From: Turritopsis dohrnii
Lineage: Eukaryota > Cnidaria > Hydrozoa > Anthoathecata > Oceaniidae
Direction of reading: 5' to 3'
DNA: 64,000 nt
Assembly (NCBI GenBank): GCA_027922465.2
Contig: BQMF02000027.1
Coordinates: 1,302,001-1,366,000, forward strand
In this document: positions 35,601 to 49,400 of the stretch, one piece after another
Numbering within the stretch: position 1 is the first letter of the stretch
Layout of the letters: each line of letters begins with the position of its first letter
Position numbers and translations under genes: made by a program
The notes under the pieces: model-generated
The model's database searches: none
Seen by the model: the letters and a program-made list of their open reading frames with translations, nothing else
Told to the model about the DNA's origin: nothing

Positions 35601-38600
35601 GCCAATTTTTTATGCCCAAAAGCGGATATCGATGTCAAAATCAATCTGTATTACCCCCTGATACATTGCAAAAATTAAAACAAAACAAAAACGTAACCAT
35701 GTCCAATTACTGTCCCTTCTGTCAAGCACTCAAATTAAACATTCTGCTGAACAGGTTTAAATCAATCAATTAATACATAACAAAGAATCACTAACCTGGA
35801 CACAATGGCTTCAGAACTTTTGTTTAACTCTTCAAAAGTAAGTTCTCCTCTTTCCTACAATCAACAGAAAAGATGCATCAGTCAACGTTGTGTTAGTAAA
35901 AGTAATTATGTGTGATTTCAAATCATTTCAAACCTCTTGCGTTGGAAACATTGATCTAGTTGTAGGCTTCAGAGAGTTGGGTGCAGTAACGCCTTTGATG
36001 GTGACATATAAAGTGGATGAATACTTTTGTCTTGTTCCATACATCCACCATTGAAATATCTACAATGATAGATAAAGAGTGGTATGATTAGCATAAACAA
36101 AGTGAGAGTAATAAAATTATGTGACAAAGCACCAAAATTGCAAGAACCAATCAAAACAGCATAACAGAGGCACACTTAGAATTATTCTTGAAAATTTCAA
36201 TTTTTTATTTATTTATTTTTGTTTCTTTGTGGTTAAGATTACGAAATGAATTATGGCCTTCAGGGTTAATTTTTTTTTTTTTTTTTTTTTTAAATCACTC
36301 ACCCCACTCAAGGCCGAAGCCACTACAAGGAGTGGGGCTACATAGTCCGGATGTTCATCACAGTGTTAATCTCCCCGACTAGCCTTCATTTTCCCCGAAA
36401 TACATCAGGGAATCGAGCTAGTTGCAGTACCTCCAGGAGTCGTGACTTTTTCAACACCCGACCTCAGCGGGGTTTGAACCCTCAATATTGGGTTCCTAAG
36501 CTCAATGCTTTAACCACAATGGTCAATGAGATTCCCTGGCTTTCCCTTGACCATTCCTAGCACTGATTCAAAAGGCACTATCATAGCTAAAACATCAAAA
36601 TTCCCTAAATATTTTCAAAATGAAGGAAAAAATCTCTGGTTATTGGATGTTATATATTGTTATGAAAGCACTTAATGAACCTTTGAACCATTGAATGAGG
36701 ATAAGGACTTTCTAAAAATTTCTAGAACCTACTTCTACAGCTGCATTGTCGTCTTTTTGTACTTTTATACGAGTCACAGGTTGATAGAATTGTAAGCGAC
36801 ACTTTTTATCAGTATTGGTTGCACCACTTGGACTAACAAGCTGCATTGGAATAACAGATGGTATCATTTCAAATTGTGATCTCCTTTGAGATAAAAAACA
36901 TAAACAATAACAGTATCACATAAACAGATAAACCATTACCACCAACCTTGAGAAAAGCCCATGCAATACGATGCCAGCCCCTATCTGTTTTGATAAATTC
37001 TTTTTGATTGAGAGACATCTGCATAAAGTCTAAAAGCTGTACCACACATGGGATGCAAAAATTAAAATGCTCAATATAAAAAATAATACTTCATAGTCTT
37101 GAGCTTACCTCGAAAAATATAATGACCGGTGGATCATTCTGCTCACGCTGCAAAAAGTAAGAGTACATCTCATTATAGATCAAAGCCTCCTCCCATTGCG
37201 GGGTGAAAGATCTAAAAAGCAAATTGTACTGTTAACTATGCAGAAAACATAAGCAATGAAACAACCAAACATACACACACCTGTTTTTCTTGAAGTCAAA
37301 TGGTTGGGTCATTACTGGTAAAATGTAATCAAGATTTTCATTCTCATTCCTTGTTTCGTGCAATGAAGTGACATTTCTTGTGCTGAAAAAGTTTTTTTGT
37401 TTTAAAAACATCAGAGAATATGAAAAACGAAAAGAATTGAAGTCGTAATTATGTAAGAATTTTAATGCCTGATAATAATCCACTTCAAAAAAGGAGAAGA
37501 GAAATTACATAGTTATTTACATGTCAGTTTTTTTTATATATTGTCCTGTCTCTAAATGTACAATATGCACACGAATCACAGGATGATGAACACGAGCGTC
37601 TGGTTTTAACTGATCAGCTTTGTGGATAGCAACACATAACAGCAAACCTACAAGAAGTGAAATATTATCAGGATACAGTTGTTGAGATATGGATACTATA
37701 AGCTAATTAATAAGGGTATCCTATTTATTAGTGCTGTTGCTTTGTACTGTTGGTGATTATTGAAGATACACATTCACAGAATTACTAGGAAATAGTTTAT
37801 GAACGTTTGAAGGGTAGATTCTTTTGGAATAATTTTGGAAACAATGTGAATAAAAAAATGTTACCATCGTCATGTCGTTTCTTTTCTATAGCTTGCATGA
37901 TACGTTCAGCTGTGTTCACTAAAGAAAATAAAAACATTTCACAAAACAAAGAAAGTGGAAAAGGTAAAAAAGATAAAATAAAGAAAAGAAAAAACCTTTG
38001 GGTTGTTGCCTTCGTTTCTTACGATGCTTCTTTTTCCCTTCGTTTTCCTTATGTATTGAAAACAGAATGGACATTATCTAGAAACTTGACCTTAGAAACT
38101 TTAAAAAAAGTACCTCAGTCTTCATTTGCGATTGCTCATCATCAGCTGCATGGGCAATTGAATCATCAGCAGTTGCATCGTTGAAGCTGTTTCTCTCGTA
38201 GCCTTGATTTTCTGTTCCTTCCTCTTCATTTTGACTCCTAAAAGAGATTAATAGTTGAATTTTACAAGCACATCAATAATGAACTTTAGTATCATGTTTA
38301 AAAATTTACTTTTGTTTAGAAGTCTCTGATCTTGTATTAGAATTTTCTTCATTTTGTTTCGCACTTTCTCGACTTTTCCTTGGCCTTGTTTTTTTAGTTT
38401 TTTGTGTATGCGATATTGAAATATCGGATTCTAGGAAACAAAATGTATAAATTTTTTTCAAGCTGTTTTAGTACTAAATTATATTAATCACAGAACACTT
38501 TCAAAATCATTAGAAAAAAAACATTGCAAAAAAAGTTGTTGTTTGTACTGATCTCTTTAGATCTATATTACTAAAATGTTACTAAAGGTATTACCTTCAG

Positions 38601-39259
38601 GTCTTAGCAAATTTTCTTGTGATCTTGAACGCCTTTTATTCAAGGGACTCTTATTTGCCTTGACCTATAAAATAAATGAAATCAAATAAGCAAAGCAAGG
38701 AAAAACTTGACATTATTGTGGAAAATTTACTAAAATAGCTCACAGTGGTTCCATCTGACGTTCTTGTTCGGCCAGTTTTTTTCACAGATCTCCTAGGTGT
38801 ACTCTCAGACCTAATTACAAAACTAGAGATTATTATTATGAATTCCAGTTAATGTGAAGACCTTCTACAAAATAAACAACAAAAATGCAAAGGAAGTTCA
38901 AAGGAACTGCAGTGTTTTTATTTTGTAAACAGATGCCTTCTAATACAAAAATGAATAAAATGCTTGTAATATTAATGGGCTACCCAATTAAAAAGTGAAA
39001 CAAGAAAAATTAATAGGAAGTCATAATGATTGATTTTAATGTCAATTTACTTACACATCCTCACTACCTGACCCTGCCGTAAGTAGTGCTTCAAAACGTG
39101 CATGAGTTCGTTGACGGGCAGCATTTATCTTTTTATTTTCACGATTTCTTTTACGAAGCACTGAAACCAAAAACATAGCACTTTAAATGCGCAAGCTCAA
39201 TTAAATTAAAAATTCTACATTGAAATCTTACGTGCGGACTCAGAATCTTCATCATCCAT
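26657..39259 (-). CDS. AHI1: Jouberin / AHI1: ciliary transition-zone WD40-SH3 protein, 1083 aa, 34 coding exons
   Basis: Coding exons 5' to 3': 39259-39232, 39160-39055, 38810-38744, 38664-38595, 38430-38310, 38237-38114, 38047-37996, 37918-37865, 37647-37521, 37382-37281, 37211-37109, 37036-36947, 36840-36733, 36059-35934, 35854-35796, 34646-34515, 34400-34346, 34201-34086, 33613-33445, 32853-32793, 32563-32483, 32395-32337, 32254-32160, 31774-31641, 31077-30937, 30837-30656, 30426-30253, 30159-30084, 29629-29577, 28955-28890, 28252-28090, 27562-27513, 27437-27364, 26690-26657. All phases agree. Residues 1-205 are basic and low complexity. About 208-445 is the AHI1-specific domain (GQYIKKTD, DYILPVMTQPFDFKK, IIFFELLDF, IAWAFLKLV). 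WD40 repeats span 446-793 (WTKLPGQVNHIPNK, SYDCTIRIWNK). A helical stretch follows, then SH3 at 977-1030 (ISLYEYTPQRTDEL, GYFPANYV) and a basic tail. The family acts at the ciliary transition zone and basal body. Confidence 0.93.
28461..28574. mobile_element. 115-bp MITE, copy 4 (AHI1 intron 30)
   Basis: It runs from GTGGACAAATTTGTTGAAAA to TTTTGACGATTTTGCCCACT and is flanked by CCAG/CTGG. The centre is TTTCTATAGAAATA. It is one of the best-preserved copies. Confidence 0.85.
29046..29149. mobile_element. 115-bp MITE, copy 5 (AHI1 intron 29)
   Basis: The left arm is GAAAAAGTTACTGCGGTGAA. The right arm is CATCGCAGTGATTTTTCAAT, ending GATTTTGCCCGCTGGG. Confidence 0.75.
29355..29472. mobile_element. 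115-bp MITE, copy 6 (AHI1 intron 29), opposite orientation
   Basis: It starts CCAGCAGTGGGCAAAATTGT and ends TTTCAACAAATTTGCCCCTG. It is inverted relative to its neighbour at 29046. Confidence 0.8.
31815..31928. mobile_element. 115-bp MITE, copy 7 (AHI1 intron 23)
   Basis: It has GTCACTGCGATGAAGAGCAT on the left, the centre TTTCTATAGAAATACACTCC, and ends TTTCAACAAACTTGCCCGCT. Confidence 0.8.
32960..33068. mobile_element. 115-bp MITE, copy 8 (AHI1 intron 19)
   Basis: It contains GGCACTGCGATAAAGAGCAT and TTTGCAGTGATTTTTAACAA, ending ATTTGCCC. The centre is shortened. Confidence 0.75.
36270..36547 (-). mobile_element. tRNA-derived SINE (AHI1 intron 13)
   Basis: On the minus strand the head has an RNA polymerase III box A-like TGGTTAAAGCA (36516-36506) and, about 25 bases downstream, a box B-like GGTTCAAACCC (36479-36469). 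A unique body follows, and then a 22-base A tail (T run at 36270-36291). This order is diagnostic of a tRNA-derived SINE. The exact 5' edge and target duplication are not clear. Confidence 0.7.
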
Positions 39260-40437
39260 TTTATTATTTGATATCTAAGATAATTTCCAGTTAATCTTGA
39301 ATTTTATTGTTCACAATACTAAGATGTTCAATAAAAATTAAAGAAATTCATTAGAATTCTGACATTCATATTCATTCATTAAAATCCTTAACCAATTTAA
39401 ATGAGATAAACAATAATGGAGCATTCACACTATAAATCTCAAATTCATATTGAACGCGCAAAGACAAGTTACATAAGTGAAAAAGGAAATATGGACATCT
39501 GTAGTAGTGCTATAATTTCGAGAAGGAAACTTTTAGTTATTCTATTTTTATGGAAAATGCAAAGAAAACGCTTATTTTAATAACGCCCCTTTCTTTACTC
39601 TGATTTGCAGTAAAGACAAGAAAACACACAGACACTTTCACTTTTTGAGATAGAACCCCAACTTCTTTAATTTTTCTTCTGAAATTTTCTCTCTCTTGTA
39701 CTTCACACAAACTACACACAAGAACACATAAGAATCGTAGTTACAATTGGTACACGTCAGTTGAAAACGGAAGGCGTGGAAATGTAAAAAATTTTGATTC
39801 CAAAGATGCGATAGAAATGAGACAAGAGATCAATATTCTGCAAATAAGATAGAGTATTCTCATTAGATTGGAAAATCATCTCATCTCATCCTATCTCATT
39901 TCTATCTCACTTCTATCTCATTTTTGTTCTAGTGGAAACCAAACATTAAGGTGGAATGAAAGAATCTTCATTCCTTACTTATTGTTCTTAATCTTAATGT
40001 CACACCCCAAAAAATGCAAGAAGGTGTTGATACCAACAAGTCAAAACATTCAAAAAACTTTAGAAATTTAAATGATTATTCCTCTACAAAATATTCTTAA
40101 TAAAATTACTGTTTACAAATCATATCATAAATATAACTAATTCTAAGCAACAACCCCATAATATTTATATCATGCATATCATTATCATCACATACATTGT
40201 ATATAACGTGATCGAGAAAAATATCGTAAAAACTGACTTAACATGATATCCAATCGGAATAAAATATAACAAATAAATACTATTCAAGCACTAATGGGAG
40301 GATTTTGAATTAATATTAATATTTCAAGATAGGATTGTTCTTAAAACATTACCAATTTCATAATGTTCCTCTTATCAAAGTGAAAGTCGACAAAAAAACC
40401 GAAATGATCCAAGTAAAGTGGATTAAATAAAAACATA
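39260..40437. other. Intergenic between AHI1 and COG1
   Basis: It holds the AHI1 promoter and 5' UTR and the COG1 3' UTR. It is A+T rich, with a TCTCAT-type simple repeat near 39870-39920. No further gene is seen. Confidence 0.45.
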
Positions 40438-43400
40438 TTAAGCAACGTCTTGAATAGTCATTTGTTCTTGATGAAGATAGAGCGGGCTAAGAAAACTTGG
40501 CAAACTAGAATCAAACAGTATCTAAACAAAAACAAACAAAAAATTATAACATTGAAATGCATGAATCGATGAATGGATGAGATCGGATAATCTTACTTCT
40601 TCTTTGTTTTCATAATCTTTAGGGAAGTAGCTACTGGTTGGTAGGAGCATAAATCGTGGAGGTAAGCTAATAACGTGTATTGTATTGTGGTCTTCCTGCA
40701 TGGAAGAAATTCTTGATGCTGAGTAACTGTGAAATGCATATCGATCAAAATTAGCTATGGACCCAAAAATCAGCTGAAAAAAAATGAAACTAGGGTAGAG
40801 GTGCGCAAAAACATGTGCCTGCTAAGAAAACTTTTTCAAAACATTTCAAAAACATGTTTCTTTATTATATCTCCTCTATCAGGTAGTCATGTTGGTGAAT
40901 TGTCTCAGCAATTTAGTTCCTTAAAAAATCTGAACACTTACCGAGGTCTTCTGGAGATGTCTCTGTATAAAATTGTTGATATGTGGCATGAATACATCCA
41001 GATCGAATGGGTCAACACATGCCTCAAATCTTGAAATCAGCTCACTCCCTCTCTGTTTCAACTTTAAGATTTCCTAAAACAAATATTTTTTCATTCAAAT
41101 TTGTAAGTTTTGTACAAGAAACTTTTCATGAGCTTTTTGAGAACTTTTGAAAAGAATTTACATCTTTGTTGTCAGCACCACAAAATAACTTTAAAATGAA
41201 TTTCAAGTCGAAAATAATTTGCAAAGCACTGTTCTGGTACAAGCAATTATTGGCAAAACTTTCTAGAAATTGCTCAAGAGCATGAATAATGGAAGCACCA
41301 ATACCAACACCAAGTTCACAAATAATTGATCTAAAATGAAAACAAAATGAAACAAAATGAAACACAAAATTAAACACAATATTTTAAAGGTGAGTCTCCA
41401 CTCAGTTTAAAAAAACCAAGGGCATGTGTAGTATTCAAACATAAAAAGATTTGCAAAAGTGTCACAGATTGCTCTATCAGTGATACGGTAGCTGTAGAAT
41501 AACTATACTAGACAGAAAGCAAACAGAACACTAAGGGCCTGATTATATGAGGCTGGTTGAACTGGGTTGTAAAGTAGAGAAATAACAAGCTCGCCTTCTT
41601 TAAGAAAGTCTATTAAAAGATTGATCCCGGGTCAATTCGCTTTACTGAGTCAAGCTACTATCACAACCGGGGCAGAAAGCCAACCCGGGTTGACCCATGT
41701 TGAGGCTTTAGCTCGCCTTTTTTCATGTAAATGCAGGCTATATGAAACGAGCTAGCTCTGCTTTGAACCTAACACCTTATATAATCAGGTCCTAAGACGT
41801 TTTCTTGTAATAAATGCAGACTGAAAAGATCATTGTCTACAACTAGCCCTTACTAAGTTATTGGCAATAAACGACTTAACATCAATCCCTGTTGCTGAAA
41901 CTTTTTTAACACAACAATATTGATAACTTCAGAAGACATGAAGCCATTACTTTGGTGGATATTTTTCCAACTGATGACACATGATCTATTTATCATCAAA
42001 CTTGTGGCAGAAACTCCACGAGTTTCTTTGTTCTAAAAGGCAAACCTTTTTTACCACTGAACTGAAGATATTTATACCTATCAATTATACTGCCACCAAT
42101 GCGATGATATTCTTCTGTGATGTGATGCAATAACGATGAAAGATGCAAAGATATCTAAATTTGTAACTTGCAGAATTTCAACTAACAGTAAGGTGTAAAT
42201 AAAATAGTAACGGAAACAAAAATGAAGATACCTGCGAAGGAACTCGTATTTTGGAACTTAGTTTCTCTCCGGAACTATTTTCTTCCTCTATCGTTACGGT
42301 TTCCCAATTGACAGTAGCAAATAAATCGTAATTTTCTTTGCAAGTCAAAGTCTCTTCAATCAATTTAGCACACATTTTACATATCCAATTCTTCCATAAC
42401 AAAAAACCATGTGCACTTTGCTTTGTAAATTCTTCTTCAACAATGGAAAAATTCTCAGTGTTTTTCGGTTTGTTTTTATGACTCAATTGAGAAAATCGGC
42501 GCACAAGTTGTGGTTTCATGACATCGGAATCAAATTTTACAATTTTTTGAATATTATAGCATAAATCTGGTATACTTCGGCAAAATCTGCTCAAAAACAT
42601 GGCACTAAAATGCAAATAAAAACACATTAAGCACACTATGAAGGGCATTATTTAGAAATTAGCATTATTCAGTTATTATTCGGTATTCACTTATCATCAT
42701 TCCATTTCACAGTAGGGTTATTAGTTAACACTGAGTGACGAAAGCTCATCCCTTGACCTATCGCCAGCAATGAGTGCAAAGGGAATATGATGATTTAGTT
42801 CGTCACTTGGAGTTCATTGCTGGCGATGAAGAGTTCATTTTTTCATATTTGCCGTCCTCTCTCATCACTTTCATTTGTGACTTTATGACCTTTTCGAAAC
42901 TATCGAAGGATTACCGCCATTTTAAATAATGGAAATTCACATTTTACAGATAATCTTTTGTTATTTGTGTTTCTAGTATATACAAATGTTTTCACATTCA
43001 ACGAAGAACTGCAGATAAATTTTAACAAACTAAAAATGAAAAAGAGTTTTAACTTCGGAAGTATTACCTAAAATGGTATTCCCTATCAGTCACCATGTGT
43101 ATGCTGTTGTTCTCTTTCCTATAAAAATTCCTCTTACACAAAATGTATGTTTTTTTTGCTGATTTAGGTTGTATGATTTAGGTTGCCTCTTTTTTCTCTT
43201 TAGTAAATAGCAATCCTCTTACTTCGTTCATATCTGTTACACACTTGGCAAACTTGCCACACACTTGGTTTAATTTTTTCTATTATATTGAAAATGATGG
43301 TTTGTGTAAACACATAAGCAACGAACATGGGCAACGAAATTTTCATTGCTTTGTTTTGCTTTGGGAACTTGCTTTGAAAGTGTTATGAGAAATGCTTATT

Positions 43401-46400
43401 GGAAGATGAAGCTTAAAAGAAGACAGCAGTTATTAAAAAAAATATGGCAGTCCACCATTTTATACATACACATCAACCAAGGTGGTAACTTCCTTTGATT
43501 CTTTGACTGGCTCTGACATCAACTTCTCTTCTACTTGTGTCAAATGGACTTTCACTTTATCATTACACAAATTTTGAACATTTTCAATGAAAATTGAATA
43601 CAGCAACTCTTGTATTTGTGATGCATCAGCAAACTTGTCAAAAGGCGCATCAATAGTTCCATCATCACTCTCTGAATCAAAGATTAGTTTTTGAACCTAA
43701 AAAAATAAAACAAAAATGACAATCAAAAAAGGAAATGATTCTAAATATATGCTGATGGTAAGAACATACATCTCTTTGAACTGCTCTCCTTCTTAATTCT
43801 TCAGCACTTAGCTTTACTTCATCATCATCTTCACATACAAAATACTTGACATCATTCAATATGGTACCCAAGTTACTGTTAAATTGCTTGCACAACCTAT
43901 GTTAAAGTAGTTATAGGAAAATACTTTTTCACTCTAAAATAATAATGCGAAGTGGAGCTGATTTCTAATGTATCAGAGACCATTGTGTTTTTCTTAATTA
44001 TATTATTAGAATTATTAGAAAAGGGACAAATACTTACACTTACTTATACTTACACTCATTTTGTTACTAGATTTTCAACAGAGGATAGATACAAAACAAA
44101 GTTTACAATACCTTTCGATGTCATAACTGTTTAGTTTAATAGGGAACAACCAGCTGCTACAGAGTGGCAACTATTTTACAGGGTGGCCCACTACACAAAT
44201 AAAGTCCTTTGCTGGAAAATCAACACAACTGAAATTTTATGATAAATCAGTCTTCTCCTTTTGACGAGTACGATTCACACGCACATGCTGTCACATGCGT
44301 CAAAAGTCCTAGGCGTATATATTTGTCATCATCGTGTGAAAAAATACTTTGTTTGTGGGCATAGTGTATGGTTATTACGCAACAGTATTACATATTTCGT
44401 TTTCACAGCTTTATTATTAGGAGGTATATTTTCCAATCACGTAAAACATCAGATCACACACATTAATTTCGAACAACTTGTGATCACACTGGTGAGGTAC
44501 GATGATGTGTGCGATTTTAATTGCACACTTAGGAAACTTTACGAGTGCGTTTTACCAAACGCATGTTATTTTTAAAAGGAGAAGACTAATAAATATATCA
44601 TTCTTCCATTGTCCTCTCTAAGAAGTTTTAGATGATGTAAGAACAACTTACCGCTTGATCGTTGGAGTAAAGTATTTCACTTTTAAGGTCAGAAAGTCCT
44701 CATCATCATCTTCACCATTAGCACTAACAGCAGACAAAAAATCTTGCGGAAACTCCTTCCAGATAAAACAAGGCAAATTATGATCCCAACAGGAATCATC
44801 AATAGAGCTCGAAATTTCAGAAAGGTTGACTAAAATTTCAGCTAATGATGCAGAAAGATCGGAGAAACAGGACAAAAATTTTGTTTTCAAAATATCCTAA
44901 AGAAAGAAGGCTCAGGTTACCCTACTACAATGAATTCAAGTCTTAAAAGAAGATTCAATCAGGACCAAACCTTGGCTCTTTCAGTAAATAAATCCCGAAA
45001 AAACTCATCCCATATCGAAAGTGAACGATTTAGACAAATACGACAATATTCATTCCATGACAACTCCTCTGTGTTACCAGACTAAAAAAAAGTTGACTAA
45101 CAATTCAATTTCAATTAAAACTAAAACATGATGATCAGGAAGGGAACAACATAAAGAGGATTTTCAAAGATTTAAAGTATACTTCCACTAAACCCTGTGT
45201 TACCTGCTCATATAAACATTTTCTTTCAACCGTTTCAACACAACACAGTGTTACAAGCCTGAGCTAGTTGATTTTTCAAATTTCTTAAGTAATCCGCAAT
45301 TGTTTTGATTTTCAGAAAGTTTAAAAATGTTTTCATCTGTAAAAATTAAAAAATTGAAAAACATTGAAAATAGTGAATGAAGTTTGATACAAAAATACAA
45401 TGTCATGGATTACCTTTTTCTCTGCAATATCACCAGCCAATAAATCAAAGACTGCATTACGAATTGATGCTAAACCTTTGATGGTACTGACAAATGATAA
45501 CAAACTTTTGATACCATGCTGTACATCTTTGATGCATCTAAATATTGGAGATGCATCAAGTTTAACAGGATAAATCTACCCACTCAGCTTAGCAGATTGA
45601 AAGTAACGTTGTTACTCAAAATATTATTCTCTATCTGATAATTGAAGTAGTTCTTCACCTTCTGTAGCCAAAATGAGGCTTTTTAGACCTCTGGCCATTG
45701 TTTACCAGTTTTATGAGACAGTAGAGAAAAAGCAAAGGAAACAGTTATTTATCATTGCTTACCCATTAACCCATTCAGTGGCATGTTTTTGTATGTAGGA
45801 TACTGATATAGAAACAGGAATACTTCGCGGTTTTGGAACAAACCCTATTGAGCCAATAAATAAAGTGAGCTAAGTACTTTGTAATATTTGCTCTAACTAT
45901 TGTAAATTCCATGAGGAAACGGTTTTTCTTAAAGATGTCTTTAAGAAGAATGTTTACCCCTCAAATTCTTGTATTAGGACCTTTCTCAATAGACTTTATC
46001 GACCTAAGTTGGAGGTTCACACCGTTCCGAAAAAACCGTTTTTGTTTGTTTTACCCTTTTTGGGTAATACTTCATTAAACATTCGTTCTCAGTTACATAG
46101 CCTTTTCCGAGAGAAGTTACCGCACTGTGACATTCGTGTTATATTTCGTGCCAGTGTTAAATTACGATCCCTTTTTCATTTTAAGGATAAGATTCCGATG
46201 TTGCTGCAATCTGGACTTGTTTATCGTTTTAAGTGTAGTAGCTGCAATGCTACTTATTTTGGCAAAACTAAACGCCATTTTAAAGTCCGAATTTGTGAGC
46301 ATCTTGGAATCTCGCATTTAACTGACAAACAGAAATCACTACAGCCTAATCAGATTTCTGCCGTGTTAGAGCATTCTCGCCAGTGTCATGTCTCTCCTTC

Positions 46401-49400
46401 GTTTAACGATTTTGATATTTTGTCTCGTGAGTCTAACGACTTTAAGCTCACCATCAAGGAGAGTCTATTAATTAGCCGTGACAAACCTAGCTTAAACAAA
46501 ACTAGCCAATCTTTACCTTTAGAATTATTCTAGCATTTAATTTCTATTGTATTATGTAACATATTTTAGAAAAAAATTTAATCTGTTTGTACACTATTGA
46601 CGTGATCATGGAGAGCGGTACACCTCCGAAAGCTTGTTAGTCAAATATAAACATGGAATTGTCGAAAAACGTGTAGTTTTTAATGGTATATTCACTGAAT
46701 TTTTACTAGACAGCTTTACAACATGATATCTACTTTGTAGAAGATAAAGTAAAAGGAACAAAAAACATTTAGCGTTTTGTGTTATCCAAATAGAATATTT
46801 CTGGTACCTGACACTGCTGGAGGGAGATATCTCGTAACAGTGAGCATGTCCACATCATTTCCAAATAAATATTGAAAAGCTAAAATAATAGAATGACACA
46901 TCAATGACAGACAAAGATTTAATGAGCAAGGTATTTGTTTCCGAAAACTGGAGCTTTGGCAAGAGGAAATTTCGCATGAAATAGCCTTGAATCCTTAAAT
47001 CTCAATTAGGGAAAAATGAACAATATTTCGTTTAACTTATGCCATCCCTACCCTGTCTGCTATGTATAGGACAACACTGAGATTTATAATTTAAAACAAA
47101 GCAAACAAAAATATTAGAAAATAACAAGCAATACTGAGTTTTCAATAAATAAATTCAACATTGAATGAATTGATCCCAATTGAACATTTTCTGTCAATCT
47201 GCTGAAAAAAGCGTACTTTTGTTTTCATCTCCGTTGTCATTGGTCACATCATGAAAGACAGAGTAAAATAATGGCTTTCTCTCTAAACGTAAACAAACAT
47301 CAGTATCTATAAAACCAAGGCAAGAACCAGTTTGTGAATAGGATATTCAAGTGAAGCTTACTGCATTTCTCGGAGTCATCATCATTGTAAAACAAAGTCA
47401 CAAGCTGTTTGATACTTAATTGCACCATGTGTGTTATATCACAGACTTGTTTCTTTACACTGTTGGCTGAAAAATAATTAAATCCATAAATTTAACTTTC
47501 CCAATTGTTTCACTATTATCCCTCACTATCATCACTTATTTTCAATTGATCCATAACTGTATGATTACTTACAATGGAAACTAGGATGAAACATATCTTG
47601 AATAGCCGCCTAAAACATTAAAGAAAGCAACTAAGAACAATCCTAAACAAAGATTATATCGCTAGTGCATTTTTTAAAGAAGATTTTTAATATATAAATA
47701 ACATGTAAGGACTGAAGCCACAATAAAGCAAAAACCTGAAAGACGACGCCAATTAAGGGCTCAGCGTACGTTTCAAAAGTGAAAAAAATTTTTTTAAATT
47801 TTTTTTGGACAAATGTAATCATTAGGTTATTATCACACTACATTTGAATTTATAGGGAAAAATATTGCATTTTGAGAAAGTTATGGGCATTTTTTGTTAA
47901 TCAACATTTTTAAGTTATGACAACCTTTAATATTATTTGTTATTATACTCAAAAGGCGTTTAATTAAGCTACCAGCTCACTTTGTGAATTTATTAAAGGC
48001 TGTCATATTGTCGTGTATGTGATGAAAAATTATTGGTGTACTACCTTCTATGAGCTCCATCTTCCCAGCAAGTGGCTCATTTCCTTTAAAACTTTGCACA
48101 ACGGTAGATGAAAGCCTGTTAACGAAAAATGTGCCCGCGATTTGAGAGAAAATTCCTGATTGGTTCAAAATGCGTGATTGTTTTCAACTATCCAATAACG
48201 CAAAAGTATGGAAAAAACAAAAAACTGTTTTTCTCCTGAACAAAGCCATAAATTGAGATTCGTGGGCACACTTTGTTTCCACTAATTGTGAGGAATCGTC
48301 ACATTTAAAAAAACCTTTTTCTTCGGGAGTTGGAGCTCAAAGTAGCAAACAAAAATCCGTATTTTTTATCGTTTTTACAGACGAATTTCTTCCTTATTAT
48401 TTATGTAAATATATCATTTTATACATCGTTAGGAAGACAATTTATTGCTCTCAACGAATTCACTAAATATTTTCACTGAAAACGTAACGGTAAAAAGAAA
48501 TAACAAAAAAAGTTATGCACTGCATATGTAAGTAAAAGGTACACTGAGCCCATAACATTACATTTTATTTAATAGTCTAATGATCAAGATTAGAGGGGGG
48601 GAAAAAAGAAATGTGATTCCACTACCCCTTCCAAGATTCCAAGATCGGCAAACGCTCACATTAAAGGATTAGAGGATCAGAGCACCAACCAGGTATATAA
48701 CCAAAAAAAGATAAGGCGCTGTAAATTGCCAGATATTTCTAATGTACTTTATTTGAAATATCAAGATTAACCATTTAAGCCGATCAATACCTTTCCAACG
48801 TCTAAGTGGTAATTCCAATTATTTCTTTGTAGAATGAATGACAGGAAGACCGGAGAAATAAAGCACAACGTTTAATAGAAACTTTAAGGGACAGTAAATA
48901 CCTTCCTGGCAATAAGAAACTCTGTGAATACTTGACGTGGTGATAGGTTATCCAAGAGTGATATACAACAGAGACTTTCGGATAATCCCTAAATTATAAA
49001 GAAAATAGTCATCACAGTAACCACTAAATCATAAGAGGATATGATAGGAAAAATAAAAGGAAACCTTGTCAGGAAGGGTTGCAAGTTTTAGAGACGTTCT
49101 ACCACCCTAAAAGAATGTGGTTATTGTTAGCATCATAAGGTCATTATATCAAGTTTTATCCTAGAGAGTGACGGTAAAACTTTCATAGCGAAAATCTTTG
49201 TTCTGTGTTAAGCTACTCAGCTGTATTGAGTGCTTCTTTCAGTAACAGTATCAAAGAAACAACTGACACAGGATATTAGTTTAAAAATAATTTATTTTAC
49301 TGAATGTTGGTGAGTAGAGGTTTTTAGTATTCAAAAGGAAGTGATTTTTTTGTCATAAGGATAAACAAAAATCCAGGCCAAATCAAGGGTACTTAAGATT

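Noticed and set aside
35090..35690. Possible retroelement 3' end in AHI1 intron 15 (CTGAAGAAGAAAGCATC and AAGCTTTCGAAATATTGC on the minus strand)
   Set aside because: The words recall retroelement tails, but no coding motif or border was found, so it is not annotated as an element.
45250..45350. Possible extra COG1 exon between exons 14 and 15 (frame beginning MKTFLNFLK)
   Set aside because: Exons 14 and 15 already join in phase 0 and match the family without a gap; the stretch has no COG1 similarity.
47977..48168. 63-codon minus-strand ORF with a plausible acceptor and donor in COG1 intron 9
   Set aside because: It lies inside the 795-bp transposable element, and exons 9 and 10 join directly in frame and in family order.
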